Shown: positions 33,534 through 40,768 of the stretch, piece by piece
Layout: each line of letters begins with the position of its first letter
Position numbering within the stretch: position 1 is the first letter of the stretch
From: Pseudomonas sp. CHM02
GTDB lineage: Bacteria; Pseudomonadota; Gammaproteobacteria; Pseudomonadales; Pseudomonadaceae
Length of the DNA: 42,501 nt
Reading direction: 5' to 3'
NCBI RefSeq assembly: GCF_000612585.1
Contig: NZ_JFCA01000055.1
Coordinates: 1 to 42,501, forward strand
The notes under the pieces: model-generated
The model's input: the letters and a program-made list of their open reading frames with translations, nothing else
Told to the model about the DNA's origin: nothing
The model's database searches: none
Program-made: the position numbers and the translations under genes

Positions 33534-33737
33534 ATGCAAAACAAAGTCGATGTCGCCGTGATGATTGGCAGTGGCGTACCTCCAACCCTGCGTGCGCTGG
33601 GTCAGAAGGCTTGCTGGGTGGTGTTGCTCAACGGTGAGCAGCGTGGCACGGCGTTCGCCAGTCGTGATGAGGCGCAGGAGTGCAGGGCTGCCTGGGAGGC
33701 GCTGTTGCGCCTGGAACAGTCCGACAGCCCGCATTGA
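33534..33737 (+). CDS. Small conserved hypothetical protein (67 residues)
   Basis: A 67-residue soluble protein beginning MQNKVDVAVMIGSGVPPTLR. GGAG at 33523-33526 lies 7 nt before the ATG at 33534, which decides the start over an ATG at 33516. The sequence has short strands (CWVVLLNGEQRGTAF) followed by a helix (SRDEAQECRAAWEALLRLE). No domain is recognised. It ends 7 bp before the stop of the convergent DUF2789 gene. Codon use is like the neighbours. Confidence 0.65.
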   Translation: MQNKVDVAVMIGSGVPPTLRALGQKACWVVLLNGEQRGTAFASRDEAQECRAAWEALLRLEQSDSPH

Positions 33738-33744
33738 GGCTGGC

Positions 33745-33981
33745 TCAGTTCGCTTGATGCAGGCGCTGATTCAGCTCATCCACCGCAATCGCCCATTCGG
33801 CGTCGTCGCGCAGTTCTTCCTTGAGAAAACTCGCTTGTTGCGCTGACCAGAAAGGCGCGTCGACCAGCTTCACGTCGTCAGGCAAGGGATGGGCGACGAT
33901 AAAGTCATCGATGGCGTCCGGGGTTGAATCCAGGCCCAATTGTTCAAACAGGGTTTCGAGGGTAGGGATTGGCGCGTCCAT
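33745..33981 (-). CDS. DUF2789 family protein
   Basis: Small acidic protein of 78 residues matching the DUF2789 pattern as I know it: TLETLFEQLGLDS at the start, AHPLPDDVKLVDAPFWS in the middle, and FLKEELRDDAEWAIAVDELN at the end. GGAG lies 6 nt before the ATG at 33981 (within ATGGAGAACGAA), which is preferred over the ATG at 33993. Function of the family is unknown. It is monocistronic, convergent with the small gene to its left. Confidence 0.85.
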   Translation of the reverse strand: MDAPIPTLETLFEQLGLDSTPDAIDDFIVAHPLPDDVKLVDAPFWSAQQASFLKEELRDDAEWAIAVDELNQRLHQAN

Positions 33982-34049
33982 TTCGTTCTCCATGCGGGGT
34001 GGTCGTTATGCATGGGAGGGCTGTGGTGCAGCAGAGTTCTATCGGATTC

Positions 34050-34280
34050 TCAGGAATTCAGGGCGCCGCCATCCACGGCGGACTTCAACGCCCTGGCGGC
34101 GTCCTTTGCGGCGGTGGCGGCGGCGTCGACGGTCTTGAACCAGCGGTCTTTTTCCACTTGGTGCGTGGTGACAGTGGTCAGCGGTGGCTTGGCCCGCATG
34201 ATGATCACTGCTTGGAATTCACCGTCTACTTCCCTTGCGTCGCCATGGATGAAAAATTCGCCGATATCAAATTCCGTCAC
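34050..34280 (-). CDS. Small hypothetical protein with GTG start (76 residues)
   Basis: Soluble protein of 76 residues: TEFDIGEFFIHGDAREV, then a strand-rich part with FQAVIIMRAKPPL, then an Ala-rich helix (TVDAAATAAKDAARALKSAV). The GTG at 34280 is preceded by GGAAGG with 6 nt spacing, which favours it over the ATG at 34334. No domain is recognised. It lies between DUF2789 and another small minus-strand gene, all in the same direction but with separate ribosome binding sites. Confidence 0.6.
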   Translation of the reverse strand: MTEFDIGEFFIHGDAREVDGEFQAVIIMRAKPPLTTVTTHQVEKDRWFKTVDAAATAAKDAARALKSAVDGGALNS

Positions 34281-34390
34281 GTAGAGCCTTCCCTTGGAGA
34301 TAACTGCACTGGAGAAACCTGGCCCGCAGGGCACAAACTTCAGTGGACGGGCCAGTATGGCAGTTGTTGCGGGTTGGCTGCGCAGTTAAG

Positions 34391-34666
34391 TTAGCGGCCT
34401 GACGAAACGATTGCTCCGTGGGGGGCGTGCAACAGGGTTTCAAGTTGCCTGGCCAGTTCACAGGCCTTGACATGATCGCTGCGAAAGCCTTTGATTCGGC
34501 CGCTGAGCACTTCGCGAATGTGAAAGAAGTTTCTGCCGGCAGGTACGACTTGGTAAAGAACCGAATCCGAGTACCCATCAAAGCCGTTCAAGCGGTAGTA
34601 TTGAGCGTCGCCCTGACAGGATGAACGGGTGTGCGAAGACATCGCGCTGTAGGGTAGTCGTTGCAT
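34391..34666 (-). CDS. Small hypothetical protein (91 residues)
   Basis: Protein of 91 residues starting MQRLPYSAMSSHTRSS. AGGAG lies 6 nt before the ATG. The middle (YYRLNGFDGYSDSVLYQVVP, then NFFHIREVLSGRIKGF) looks like a small beta sheet and the end is a helix (DHVKACELARQLETLL). No domain is recognised. Codon use is a little less GC-biased than the neighbours. Confidence 0.6.
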   Translation of the reverse strand: MQRLPYSAMSSHTRSSCQGDAQYYRLNGFDGYSDSVLYQVVPAGRNFFHIREVLSGRIKGFRSDHVKACELARQLETLLHAPHGAIVSSGR

Positions 34667-35060
34667 GGCCTGCTCCTTTCGATCGATCCGGATGACGTGG
34701 TGGCAGCGTTTGGGTGGTTTTGATCCGCGCTGCTGTTTTAGTATTGTCGTCGCCGGCCAGCGCCCGGTTCCATGACAGCGTGTCTATTTGTGTTTGCGTG
34801 TCGGAAAACTGCATTTTTAATTAGGTTATTGTCTGAAGTTGGTCGGCCCGTATTCTCGGGCCGTTGAACCTGTGATCTCCTGTGGTACCTGATGACCTTG
34901 CACAAGGTCCATCGCGTACGTCTGTACTAGTCTGTTGGCGAGACAGCGGATCTGCTTCAGTTTTTTTCAAAGAATGAGTTGTGCGATCGTGCCGTGATGG
35001 CCGTTTTTTTGTGCTGCCCGCTCTGGCGGACGGCGCTCTTTTCGATGTGGGGGCGTTTCC
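34667..35060. other. Gene-free region with two inverted repeats
   Basis: This 394-bp region separates two divergently oriented small genes. Two inverted repeats stand out: CGGCCCG-TATTCT-CGGGCCG (34844-34863) and GACCTTG-CA-CAAGGTC (34894-34909). Neither is followed by a T-run. There is an AT-rich part at 34791-34830. I see no gene in it; long antisense frames here are shadows. Confidence 0.5.
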
Positions 35061-35531
35061 TTGGCAGTCAGTAATCTGGATATGCACGCGTTGTTCGTGC
35101 TGGGTGATTTGCGCGCAAAGTTGGTCAAACAGTTTCAATCCCGTTTCGTTTACATCACTGAGCAGACGCCGGAAGGCATCTACATCGCAGAAGTCGACAC
35201 CGAAGCAGCCCTGGTGGTGGATGACAAACCTCGCCTGGAACTCAAGGTCGGCGATCATTTCCGCGCGGCGGTGTTGCCCAGCCGTGAAGGCGGCAAGTTC
35301 GAACTGAAATTCCGCGACATCAAGTTGACCGTCTATGGCCTGGGCGACTACGCCTTTGTGTCTTCTGCCGAAGGCCAGGGCATCGTGTTCAAGGAAGGCC
35401 ACAGCGTGATGCTGGTGTTTGCCGCCAATGAACAACTGCAGGAAGGCCTGACCAAAACCCTCAAGGCCGTGACCGGCAAGGCCGCCAAATGGCGCAAGGG
35501 TGAGCTGGTGACGTTCAAGGCCAGCGAGTAA
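35061..35531 (+). CDS. Conserved hypothetical protein (156 residues)
   Basis: Soluble beta-rich protein of 156 residues. Visible parts are LGDLRAKLVKQFQSRFVYIT, EVDTEAALVVDDKPRLEL, then FELKFRDIKLTVYGLGDY and an end with LTKTLKAVTGKAAKWRKGEL. The first codon is probably TTG at 35061 with a GGGGGCG stretch 5-6 nt upstream; the ATG at 35082 is an alternative and would drop seven residues that I recall as conserved. No named domain or signal peptide. It stands alone, with a 394-bp gap upstream. Confidence 0.7.
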   Translation: MAVSNLDMHALFVLGDLRAKLVKQFQSRFVYITEQTPEGIYIAEVDTEAALVVDDKPRLELKVGDHFRAAVLPSREGGKFELKFRDIKLTVYGLGDYAFVSSAEGQGIVFKEGHSVMLVFAANEQLQEGLTKTLKAVTGKAAKWRKGELVTFKASE

Positions 35532-35665
35532 TCAGCAAAAAACCTCGAACACCCGTTATCTCCCGGAACCTCTACTACAGTTGAGTTGACTTAACTATTC
35601 AGAGGCTTCGCGCATAGGCAGCAAAGCCGTCCGCCATTGGCTGCGATATCGCGAGGTGCGAAGGC

Positions 35666-36682
35666 ATGAAAGGATTGAGAACGCTGTTGGCTGCGTCCCT
35701 GACGACCCTGGGGCTTTCAGTGGCGACGCTGCCGGTTGACGCCGCGCAGGCGCCGGTCCATTTTGCCGACCTGAACTGGGAAAGCGGCAGCCTGATCACC
35801 GAAGTGCTGCGGGTAATTGTCGAGAAGGGCTACGACCTGCCCACCGATACGTTGCCGGGCACCACCATCACCCTGGAAACCGCCCTGGCGAAGAACGACA
35901 TCCAGGTCATCGGTGAAGAATGGGCCGGTCGCAGCCCGGTGTGGGTCAAGGCCGAGGCCGAAGGCAAGGTGGTGGGGCTGGGCGATACGGTCAAGGGCGC
36001 AACCGAAGGCTGGTGGGTGCCGGAATACGTGGTCAAGGGGGACCCCGCCAAAGGCATCAAGCCTCTGGCCCCGGACCTCAAGAACGTAAAGGACCTGGCG
36101 CGCTACAAAGATGTGTTCAAGGACCCCGAGTCCCCAGGCAAGGGGCGCTTTCTCAACAGCCCGATCGGCTGGACCTCGGAAGTGGTCAACAAGCAGAAGC
36201 TCAAGGCCTACGGCCTGGATGACAGCTATGTGAACTTCCGCAGCGGCTCGGGCGCGGCACTGGATGCCGAAATCGCCTCGTCGATCCGCCGGGGCAAGCC
36301 GGTGTTGTTCTACTACTGGTCGCCGACGCCGCTGATGGGGCGTTACAAGCTGATCCAACTGGAAGAACCGCCGTTCGATGCCGAAGCGTGGAAAACCCTG
36401 ACGGATGCGGATAATCCGGATCCAAAACCCACGCGGTCGTTGGCATCCAAGCTGAGTATCGGCGTCTCTACACCGTTCCAGAAGGAACACCCGCAGATTG
36501 CCCAGTTCTTCGAGAAGGTCGAGTTTCCGATCGAACCGCTGAATAAAGCCCTGGCGACCATGAGTGAAAATCACACGGCGCCAAGGGATGTGGCCCAGGC
36601 GTTCCTGAAGGAGCATCCGGAAGTGTGGAAGGCCTGGTTGACCGAGGATGTGGCGCAGAAGGTCGAAGCCAGCCTGAAATAA
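35666..36682 (+). CDS. Glycine betaine/proline-type ABC binding protein (OpuAC family)
   Basis: Periplasmic binding protein of 338 residues for quaternary amines. A signal peptide (about 1-27, ending VDAAQA) is followed by VHFADLNWESGSLITEVLR, the usual start of ProX/OpuAC proteins. Other family parts are EEWAGRSPVWV, TEGWWVPEYVV, GSGAALDAEI and FYYWSPTPLMGRY, which supply aromatic residues of the ligand cage. GAGGTG lies 7 nt before the ATG. There is no permease or ATPase gene next to it, so it is an orphan binding protein that must use a transporter encoded elsewhere. The exact ligand (betaine, choline, carnitine) cannot be read. Confidence 0.88.
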   Translation: MKGLRTLLAASLTTLGLSVATLPVDAAQAPVHFADLNWESGSLITEVLRVIVEKGYDLPTDTLPGTTITLETALAKNDIQVIGEEWAGRSPVWVKAEAEGKVVGLGDTVKGATEGWWVPEYVVKGDPAKGIKPLAPDLKNVKDLARYKDVFKDPESPGKGRFLNSPIGWTSEVVNKQKLKAYGLDDSYVNFRSGSGAALDAEIASSIRRGKPVLFYYWSPTPLMGRYKLIQLEEPPFDAEAWKTLTDADNPDPKPTRSLASKLSIGVSTPFQKEHPQIAQFFEKVEFPIEPLNKALATMSENHTAPRDVAQAFLKEHPEVWKAWLTEDVAQKVEASLK

Positions 36683-36700
36683 ACGTGCGCATGCACGGTA

Positions 36701-36760
36701 GGAGCCCGGCTTGCCGGCGAAGGCGTTCTTTCGGCTGCCATCGCCGGCAAGCCGGGCTCC
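36701..36760. repeat. REPIN, GCCGGC type
   Basis: Perfect 20-bp arms GGAGCCCGGCTTGCCGGCGA (36701-36720) and its complement (36741-36760), with a 20-bp spacer. It is the same class as the iolC-iolE element. It fills the gap between two convergent genes, 18 bp after the binding protein stop and 14 bp before the receptor stop. Confidence 0.92.
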
Positions 36761-36773
36761 TGCGTTCAGGTGT

Positions 36774-38900
36774 TCAGAACTTGGTTTGTACTGCCAGCTC
36801 GAATGTCCTTGGCGCACCCACGTAGTAAGCCGGCGACACATGCGCAAACTCGGCATACACCTCATTCGTCAAGTTGCGCACCCGGCCCGTCACCGAGGTG
36901 TGCGAGTCCACCTTGTAGCGCAGGAACGTCCCGAACAGCGTGTAGGCCGGCACCGTCTGGGTGTTGGCGTTATCCGCATACACCTGGGCCACATACCGCG
37001 CATCCACGCCACCTTGCCAGTTCTCGGCAAAGTCATAGGTCAGCCACAGGTTGCCCACGCGCTTGGGCACGTTGGTCGGCGTGTTGCCCTTGCGCGAGAC
37101 CACCGCGCCACTGGCGATTTTCTCGTTGAAGTCATCGTACTCGGCATCGACCCAGGCGAAGTTGCCTTCCGCCAGCAGCCTGGGTGTGATGCGCAGCGAG
37201 CTGGCCAACTCGATGCCCTTGGATGACTGCGCACCGACCGGAATACTGTTGGTCGGGTCTTGCGGGTCAGTGACGGCAAAGTCCTTGCGCTCGATCTTGT
37301 ACGCGGCAACGGTGGCCGAGCCACGGCCGTCCAGGTAATCGAACTTGCTGCCGACTTCCCACTGTTTGCCTGTCGAGACGTCAAACACTTGCGTGGTGGT
37401 ACTCGGCTGCTCGGCGGCGGTGCTGTATTGCACATACACATTGGCCGACGGGATGAATTGATAGGTCAGGCCCACGCGGCCAGTCACCGGTTCCCAACTG
37501 CGCTTGAAGTGCCGTGGATTGGTGGCCGTGACCTCGCGGTGGTTGGTCACGTCCAGGTCGATGGCGTCATAACGCAAGCCGGTCAGCAGCGACAGTTTGT
37601 CGGTGAGGCCCAGGCGATTCTCCACGAACAGCGCCTTGGTGGTGACTTCGTTGGTCTTGTCCTTGCCGAAGCTTTCCCGGGTGCGCGGGATGTCGTAGAA
37701 GTGCCCGGGGTCGAAGTTGTTCGGATCCACCGTGCTGTTACCCGACACGTTCCACGGGGTGTTGGTGGTGCTGTTGACCTTGTACTCGAAACCGCCGGAC
37801 CAGGTGGTCGACAGGCCAAACATGCTGTCGTCGTGGCGCAACTCGAACTGGTTGCCGTTCTGCTCGCCCTGATGACGCACCTGGTAGGCCGTCGAGCGGT
37901 TCACCGCGCTGTTGTCAGCGTTGTACTGGTAGGTTTCCAGGTTGCGGTAATCGCGCTGGCTGTCCAGGTGATAGAGGGTGTTTTTCAGCGTGGTGCTGTC
38001 GTTGATGCGGTAGTCGATGATCGAACGCGCCCAGATCGTGCGTTGCTCGTAGCGACCGTCGGCGACGTTGTAGTTGTTGAAGCGGTTGTGCTTGTCGATC
38101 TTCAGTTCGCCCACCTTGGGGTTGAGCACCGGCGTGCCCCAGTAGGGGCTGTCTTCATGCTCATCCTGGTATTCCAGCGCCAAGGTGTGGGACAGGTTGG
38201 GGGTGAGGTCGCTGAGCAGGGAAAACGCCAGGCTCCACGCCTCGCGCTGGTCGCGGTCGATGTAGCTGTGGTTGGTGTTGCGGCTCACATCCAGGCGTGC
38301 GTAGTGCTGCACATCGGCGCCGGGTTCGGTCAGGGCATGATTGACACCAAATGCCATGCCGGCGGTGTCATAGCTGCCATAGGTGAGTTGGCCTTCGGCG
38401 GCCTGTTCCTCGCGGCTAGCCAGCTTGGTCACGTAGTTGAGCGAACCGCCCACGGAGCCTGCGCCGTTGATCAGCGAGGAAGGGCCGCCCACCAGTTCCA
38501 CCCGATCATAGATCCACGCATCCACGGGCCGGGCCAGGCCGGTGGCGACGTTGATGCCGTTGAACATCTGGGTGATCTGGCTGCTGGTAAAGCCACGGTA
38601 GGAAACAAACCCGCCAAACCCCGGTGGGGCGCTGGCGTTGACGCCGGGCAGGGTATTGGCCGCATCGCGGAAGGTCTTGGCGCCATGGCGCTCGATGTCA
38701 TTGCGATTGGCGATGGCCACCGACGCCGGGGTTTCCCGCACGCTCAATCCCAACCTCGATGCCACGCCGCTGGATTGGTCCAGGGCCAGGCCGGGCTCGG
38801 CAGCTTGTTCGCCATCAATGGTTGTCGGGGCCAACTCAAGGGCCCAGGCGCAGACAGGCAGGCAGCCGAACAGGCCCGCCAACAGGGGTAGATGTTTCAT
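36774..38900 (-). CDS. TonB-dependent outer-membrane receptor
   Basis: Outer-membrane receptor of 708 residues. A signal peptide (MKHLPLLAGLFGCLPVCAWA) is followed by a plug domain at about 45-165 (SVRETPASVAIANRNDIE, NTLPGVNAS, YRGF, VELVGGPSSLINGAGSVGG) and a 22-strand barrel that ends in a terminal Phe (ELAVQTKF). There is no N-terminal signalling extension, so it is not a FecA/FpvA-type transducer. CAGGA lies 7 nt before the ATG at 38900. The DUF2946 gene lies 95 bp upstream in the same direction. DUF2946 genes are often found near copper-related receptors, so copper is a possible cargo; the plug looks like the siderophore-receptor class. Substrate unresolved. Confidence 0.9.
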   Translation of the reverse strand: MKHLPLLAGLFGCLPVCAWALELAPTTIDGEQAAEPGLALDQSSGVASRLGLSVRETPASVAIANRNDIERHGAKTFRDAANTLPGVNASAPPGFGGFVSYRGFTSSQITQMFNGINVATGLARPVDAWIYDRVELVGGPSSLINGAGSVGGSLNYVTKLASREEQAAEGQLTYGSYDTAGMAFGVNHALTEPGADVQHYARLDVSRNTNHSYIDRDQREAWSLAFSLLSDLTPNLSHTLALEYQDEHEDSPYWGTPVLNPKVGELKIDKHNRFNNYNVADGRYEQRTIWARSIIDYRINDSTTLKNTLYHLDSQRDYRNLETYQYNADNSAVNRSTAYQVRHQGEQNGNQFELRHDDSMFGLSTTWSGGFEYKVNSTTNTPWNVSGNSTVDPNNFDPGHFYDIPRTRESFGKDKTNEVTTKALFVENRLGLTDKLSLLTGLRYDAIDLDVTNHREVTATNPRHFKRSWEPVTGRVGLTYQFIPSANVYVQYSTAAEQPSTTTQVFDVSTGKQWEVGSKFDYLDGRGSATVAAYKIERKDFAVTDPQDPTNSIPVGAQSSKGIELASSLRITPRLLAEGNFAWVDAEYDDFNEKIASGAVVSRKGNTPTNVPKRVGNLWLTYDFAENWQGGVDARYVAQVYADNANTQTVPAYTLFGTFLRYKVDSHTSVTGRVRNLTNEVYAEFAHVSPAYYVGAPRTFELAVQTKF

Positions 38901-38995
38901 GGATGAATCCTGAAAAACTTGGCTTGAAAACAACGCACCGCCGCCCGTACTTCCTTACGGAAACGGTACTCAGTGCAGATCAGAAAGCGAAGGGA

Positions 38996-39385
38996 TCAGG
39001 CGCAGGCAGGCGGCGCGCGTGGGTGCGCGGTGGGCCAGGTGAAGCGGGCAGGGATGTCGGCAGCCAGAACAATGGCTGGCGGTGGGGCGTGGGGCTGCGG
39101 CAACATCGCCACATTCAGGCTGGAACTCAGCGCCGGGCCCATGCCACCGGTTGAACACAGCGGGCAACCGAACGCCTTTGACAGCGTGGGCAGGTTCTCT
39201 TCAGTGGAGTTGGACGGCTTGGGCGCCTGGGTGCGCGGGTCCACTGTACAAAATTGACCGCCGATGCCATTGAGCTGCATCCCGACCATCTGCCCATGAC
39301 CAATACTGCAGGCGAACACATTGAACAGGACGCAGCTGTAGAGCATCCAGGCAATGAGCGAGCGGTCGGCACGGGCAAGTTTCAT
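38996..39385 (-). CDS. DUF2946 family protein
   Basis: Small protein of 129 residues with one N-terminal membrane segment or signal (LIAWMLYSCVLFNVFACSIG), a GHGQMVGMQLNGIGGQFC part and a central Cys pair CPLC, all typical of DUF2946 proteins. The end is proline-rich (HPRAPPACA). Metal binding by the Cys/Met/His residues is plausible but not shown. The ATG at 39385 fits the family start (MKLARADRSLIAW); an in-frame ATG at 39403 is an alternative, and neither has a good ribosome binding site. It is upstream of the TonB receptor in the same direction. Confidence 0.82.
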   Translation of the reverse strand: MKLARADRSLIAWMLYSCVLFNVFACSIGHGQMVGMQLNGIGGQFCTVDPRTQAPKPSNSTEENLPTLSKAFGCPLCSTGGMGPALSSSLNVAMLPQPHAPPPAIVLAADIPARFTWPTAHPRAPPACA

Positions 39386-39477
39386 GGGGCGGCACTTTAC
39401 CATCAGCCGCCGACGAAATGCCTGCAAAAAATCTCAGGGCGACTATCCTGTTTCGCACCTTTCAGGGAGAGCCAGCC

Positions 39478-39915
39478 ATGAGCTTCGTTGTCGCACGATG
39501 GATTGTCGGGGTTTTTACCTGCATCAGCATGGTCCACTTGTATTGGGCCGCCGGTGGCAAACTCGGCAGCCTCGCCGCCATCCCCCAACTGCCCGGCGAA
39601 TTCGCCAGCGGCCCAAAGCCCGCGTTCAAACCCTCGGCGCTCGGGACCTTCCTGGTGGCGATGGGGTTGGTGGCCATTGCGCTGCTGGTGTGCCTGCGGG
39701 CCGGGCTGTACTTCTCGGCAGTGTCCCACGGGGCGTTGCAGTGGGGCATCAGTGCGATAGCCGTGCTGATGTTTGCCAGGGCGATTGGGGATTCGGAGTT
39801 GGTGGGGTTTTTCAAGAAGGTGGGTGGGTCGAGGTTTGCGAGGTTGGATACGTATTTCTATTCGCCGTTGTGTTTGGTGTTGGGGGTGGGGTTGTTGGTG
39901 GTGGCGTGGGGGTGA
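39478..39915 (+). CDS. DUF3995 membrane protein
   Basis: Small inner-membrane protein of 145 residues with four helices: about 5-25 (VGVFTCISMVHLYWAAGG, the DUF3995 mark), 57-80, 85-105 and 123-144. GGGAGA lies about 8 nt before the ATG. It is divergent from the DUF2946 gene. Its last third (from about 39775) changes strongly to G- and T-ending codons (GGG, TTG, GTG, GTT), unlike its first two thirds. Its 3' end overlaps, tail to tail, the end of the next gene on the other strand by 58 bp. Confidence 0.83.
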   Translation: MSFVVARWIVGVFTCISMVHLYWAAGGKLGSLAAIPQLPGEFASGPKPAFKPSALGTFLVAMGLVAIALLVCLRAGLYFSAVSHGALQWGISAIAVLMFARAIGDSELVGFFKKVGGSRFARLDTYFYSPLCLVLGVGLLVVAWG

Positions 39916-40358
39916 GGGGCTGATTGCTCTTCGGGATGGGCCGCCATTGTTAAACGTTGAATGAAGTACAAGTTGGACATGGCGCCGGGGATTTTCTTGG
40001 CTTTTCCCAGTTTTAGGTAGTCGTTGAATTCATGCGTCAGGTACTCTTTGTCGGTATATTTTTTGTGTTTGCGCGCTAGCTCACACGCGTAAATATATAA
40101 TCGCCAAAGGTTAAATCCGTCGACCCTATCATCAGGGTCGCAATCAAAATCGATGCATCGGTCAGATAGATAAACGTGGCAACCAATGCTGTGCAATTCG
40201 TAAGTCATGTCGGTGACAGCGCTTCGCTGCGGAATTTTCTTGGAATTCCATAAGCCCAGAATTTTTTTGGTTCCGAAGGGTTGCTCAAGTAATTCCGTTG
40301 TTTTGTTTACTTGGCCCAGATATTCCAAAATCAGGGTTTCTAATGTATGGGTTTGCAT
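39858..40358 (-). CDS. DUF6896-like protein, possible immunity protein
   Basis: Protein of 166 residues. Core pattern: TLILEYLGQVNKTTELLEQ, then NSKKIPQRS, YELHSIGCHVYLSD, then DFDCDPDDRVDGFNLWRLY; this resembles DUF6896 proteins, which I associate with toxin neighbourhoods. GC content is lower than the surroundings. After LYFIQRL comes a low-complexity tail of about 28 residues rich in His, Pro, Thr and Asn that is encoded opposite the G-rich end of the DUF3995 gene; it may be a read-through extension gained when the original stop was lost. The start at ATG 40358 is uncertain; a TTG at 40445 would add 29 residues and overlap the upstream gene. Its place behind an Rhs toxin suggests an immunity role. 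Confidence 0.65.
   Translation of the reverse strand: MQTHTLETLILEYLGQVNKTTELLEQPFGTKKILGLWNSKKIPQRSAVTDMTYELHSIGCHVYLSDRCIDFDCDPDDRVDGFNLWRLYIYACELARKHKKYTDKEYLTHEFNDYLKLGKAKKIPGAMSNLYFIQRLTMAAHPEEQSAPHPHATTNNPTPNTKHNGE
39882..39919 (+). other. G-run cluster over DUF3995 stop, possible G-quadruplex
   Basis: Four runs of four or five G lie at 39882-39886, 39888-39891, 39908-39912 and 39916-39919, flanking the TGA at 39913. The spacing between the second and third runs is long (16 nt, with two further GG pairs). The region is also coding on the other strand for the C/A-rich tail of the DUF6896-like protein. Confidence 0.4.
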
Positions 40359-40402
40359 AGGTCTGGCTGCGCTGGGAGGTGCTTGTTTATAAAAAGCTGG
40401 TT

Positions 40403-40762
40403 TTAACTTTTTGACATTGGTGTGTTGTGGTAACGCATTAAACAAGTCAATAAAACGCGCATGAATTTTTTCTGATCAATGACAGGTGCGCTGAAGTAAG
40501 TTGCCATGCTTTTAAAGACTGCATCAAAACTGTCGTTCGCGGCTAAGAAGTGTGTGATCGAGGTGATGAACCACTCCTGCTCATTCCTTGTGTAATCTAG
40601 AAAGTCTGGTTTAGTTAATTCGTCAAAAAGCTCTATAAGTTCTTCTTCGTTATTTATATTTTTTGACGCGATAAGTCTCTCTCGCTCTAAGTCATCCGTA
40701 TTTTCAATGTCATAAGTGAACAGGAGTCCGCGGATTATTGACATGTCAGGTTTGTTTTTCAT
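40403..40762 (-). CDS. Candidate immunity protein for the Rhs toxin
   Basis: Acidic, helical, soluble protein of 119 residues (SIIRGLLFTYDIENTDDLE, EELIELFDELTKPDFLDY, EWFITSITHFLAANDSFDAV). Its ATG lies 6 bp after the Rhs stop and its ribosome binding site (GGAG) is inside the end of the Rhs gene, so it is translated together with the toxin. GC content is clearly lower than in the core genes. I do not recognise a family. Position directly after a toxin tip makes it the best candidate for the cognate immunity protein; this is inference from position. Confidence 0.7.
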   Translation of the reverse strand: MKNKPDMSIIRGLLFTYDIENTDDLERERLIASKNINNEEELIELFDELTKPDFLDYTRNEQEWFITSITHFLAANDSFDAVFKSMATYFSAPVIDQKKFMRVLLTCLMRYHNTPMSKS

Positions 40763-40768
40763 TGTTGG

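Noticed and set aside
33488..33637. 49-codon frame starting MANIVSQLTN with GGAGG upstream
   Set aside because: It overlaps the better supported 67-residue frame; its GGAGG is 11 nt from the ATG, and the second half reads like an off-frame translation of that gene.
35585..35600. AGTT-N5-AACT palindrome before the betaine-binding protein
   Set aside because: Only 4-bp arms; likely by chance. A TTGACT there has no matching -10 at the right distance.
37260..38891. 543-codon plus-strand frame opposite the TonB receptor
   Set aside because: Shadow frame; the receptor on the other strand has signal peptide, plug and barrel motifs.
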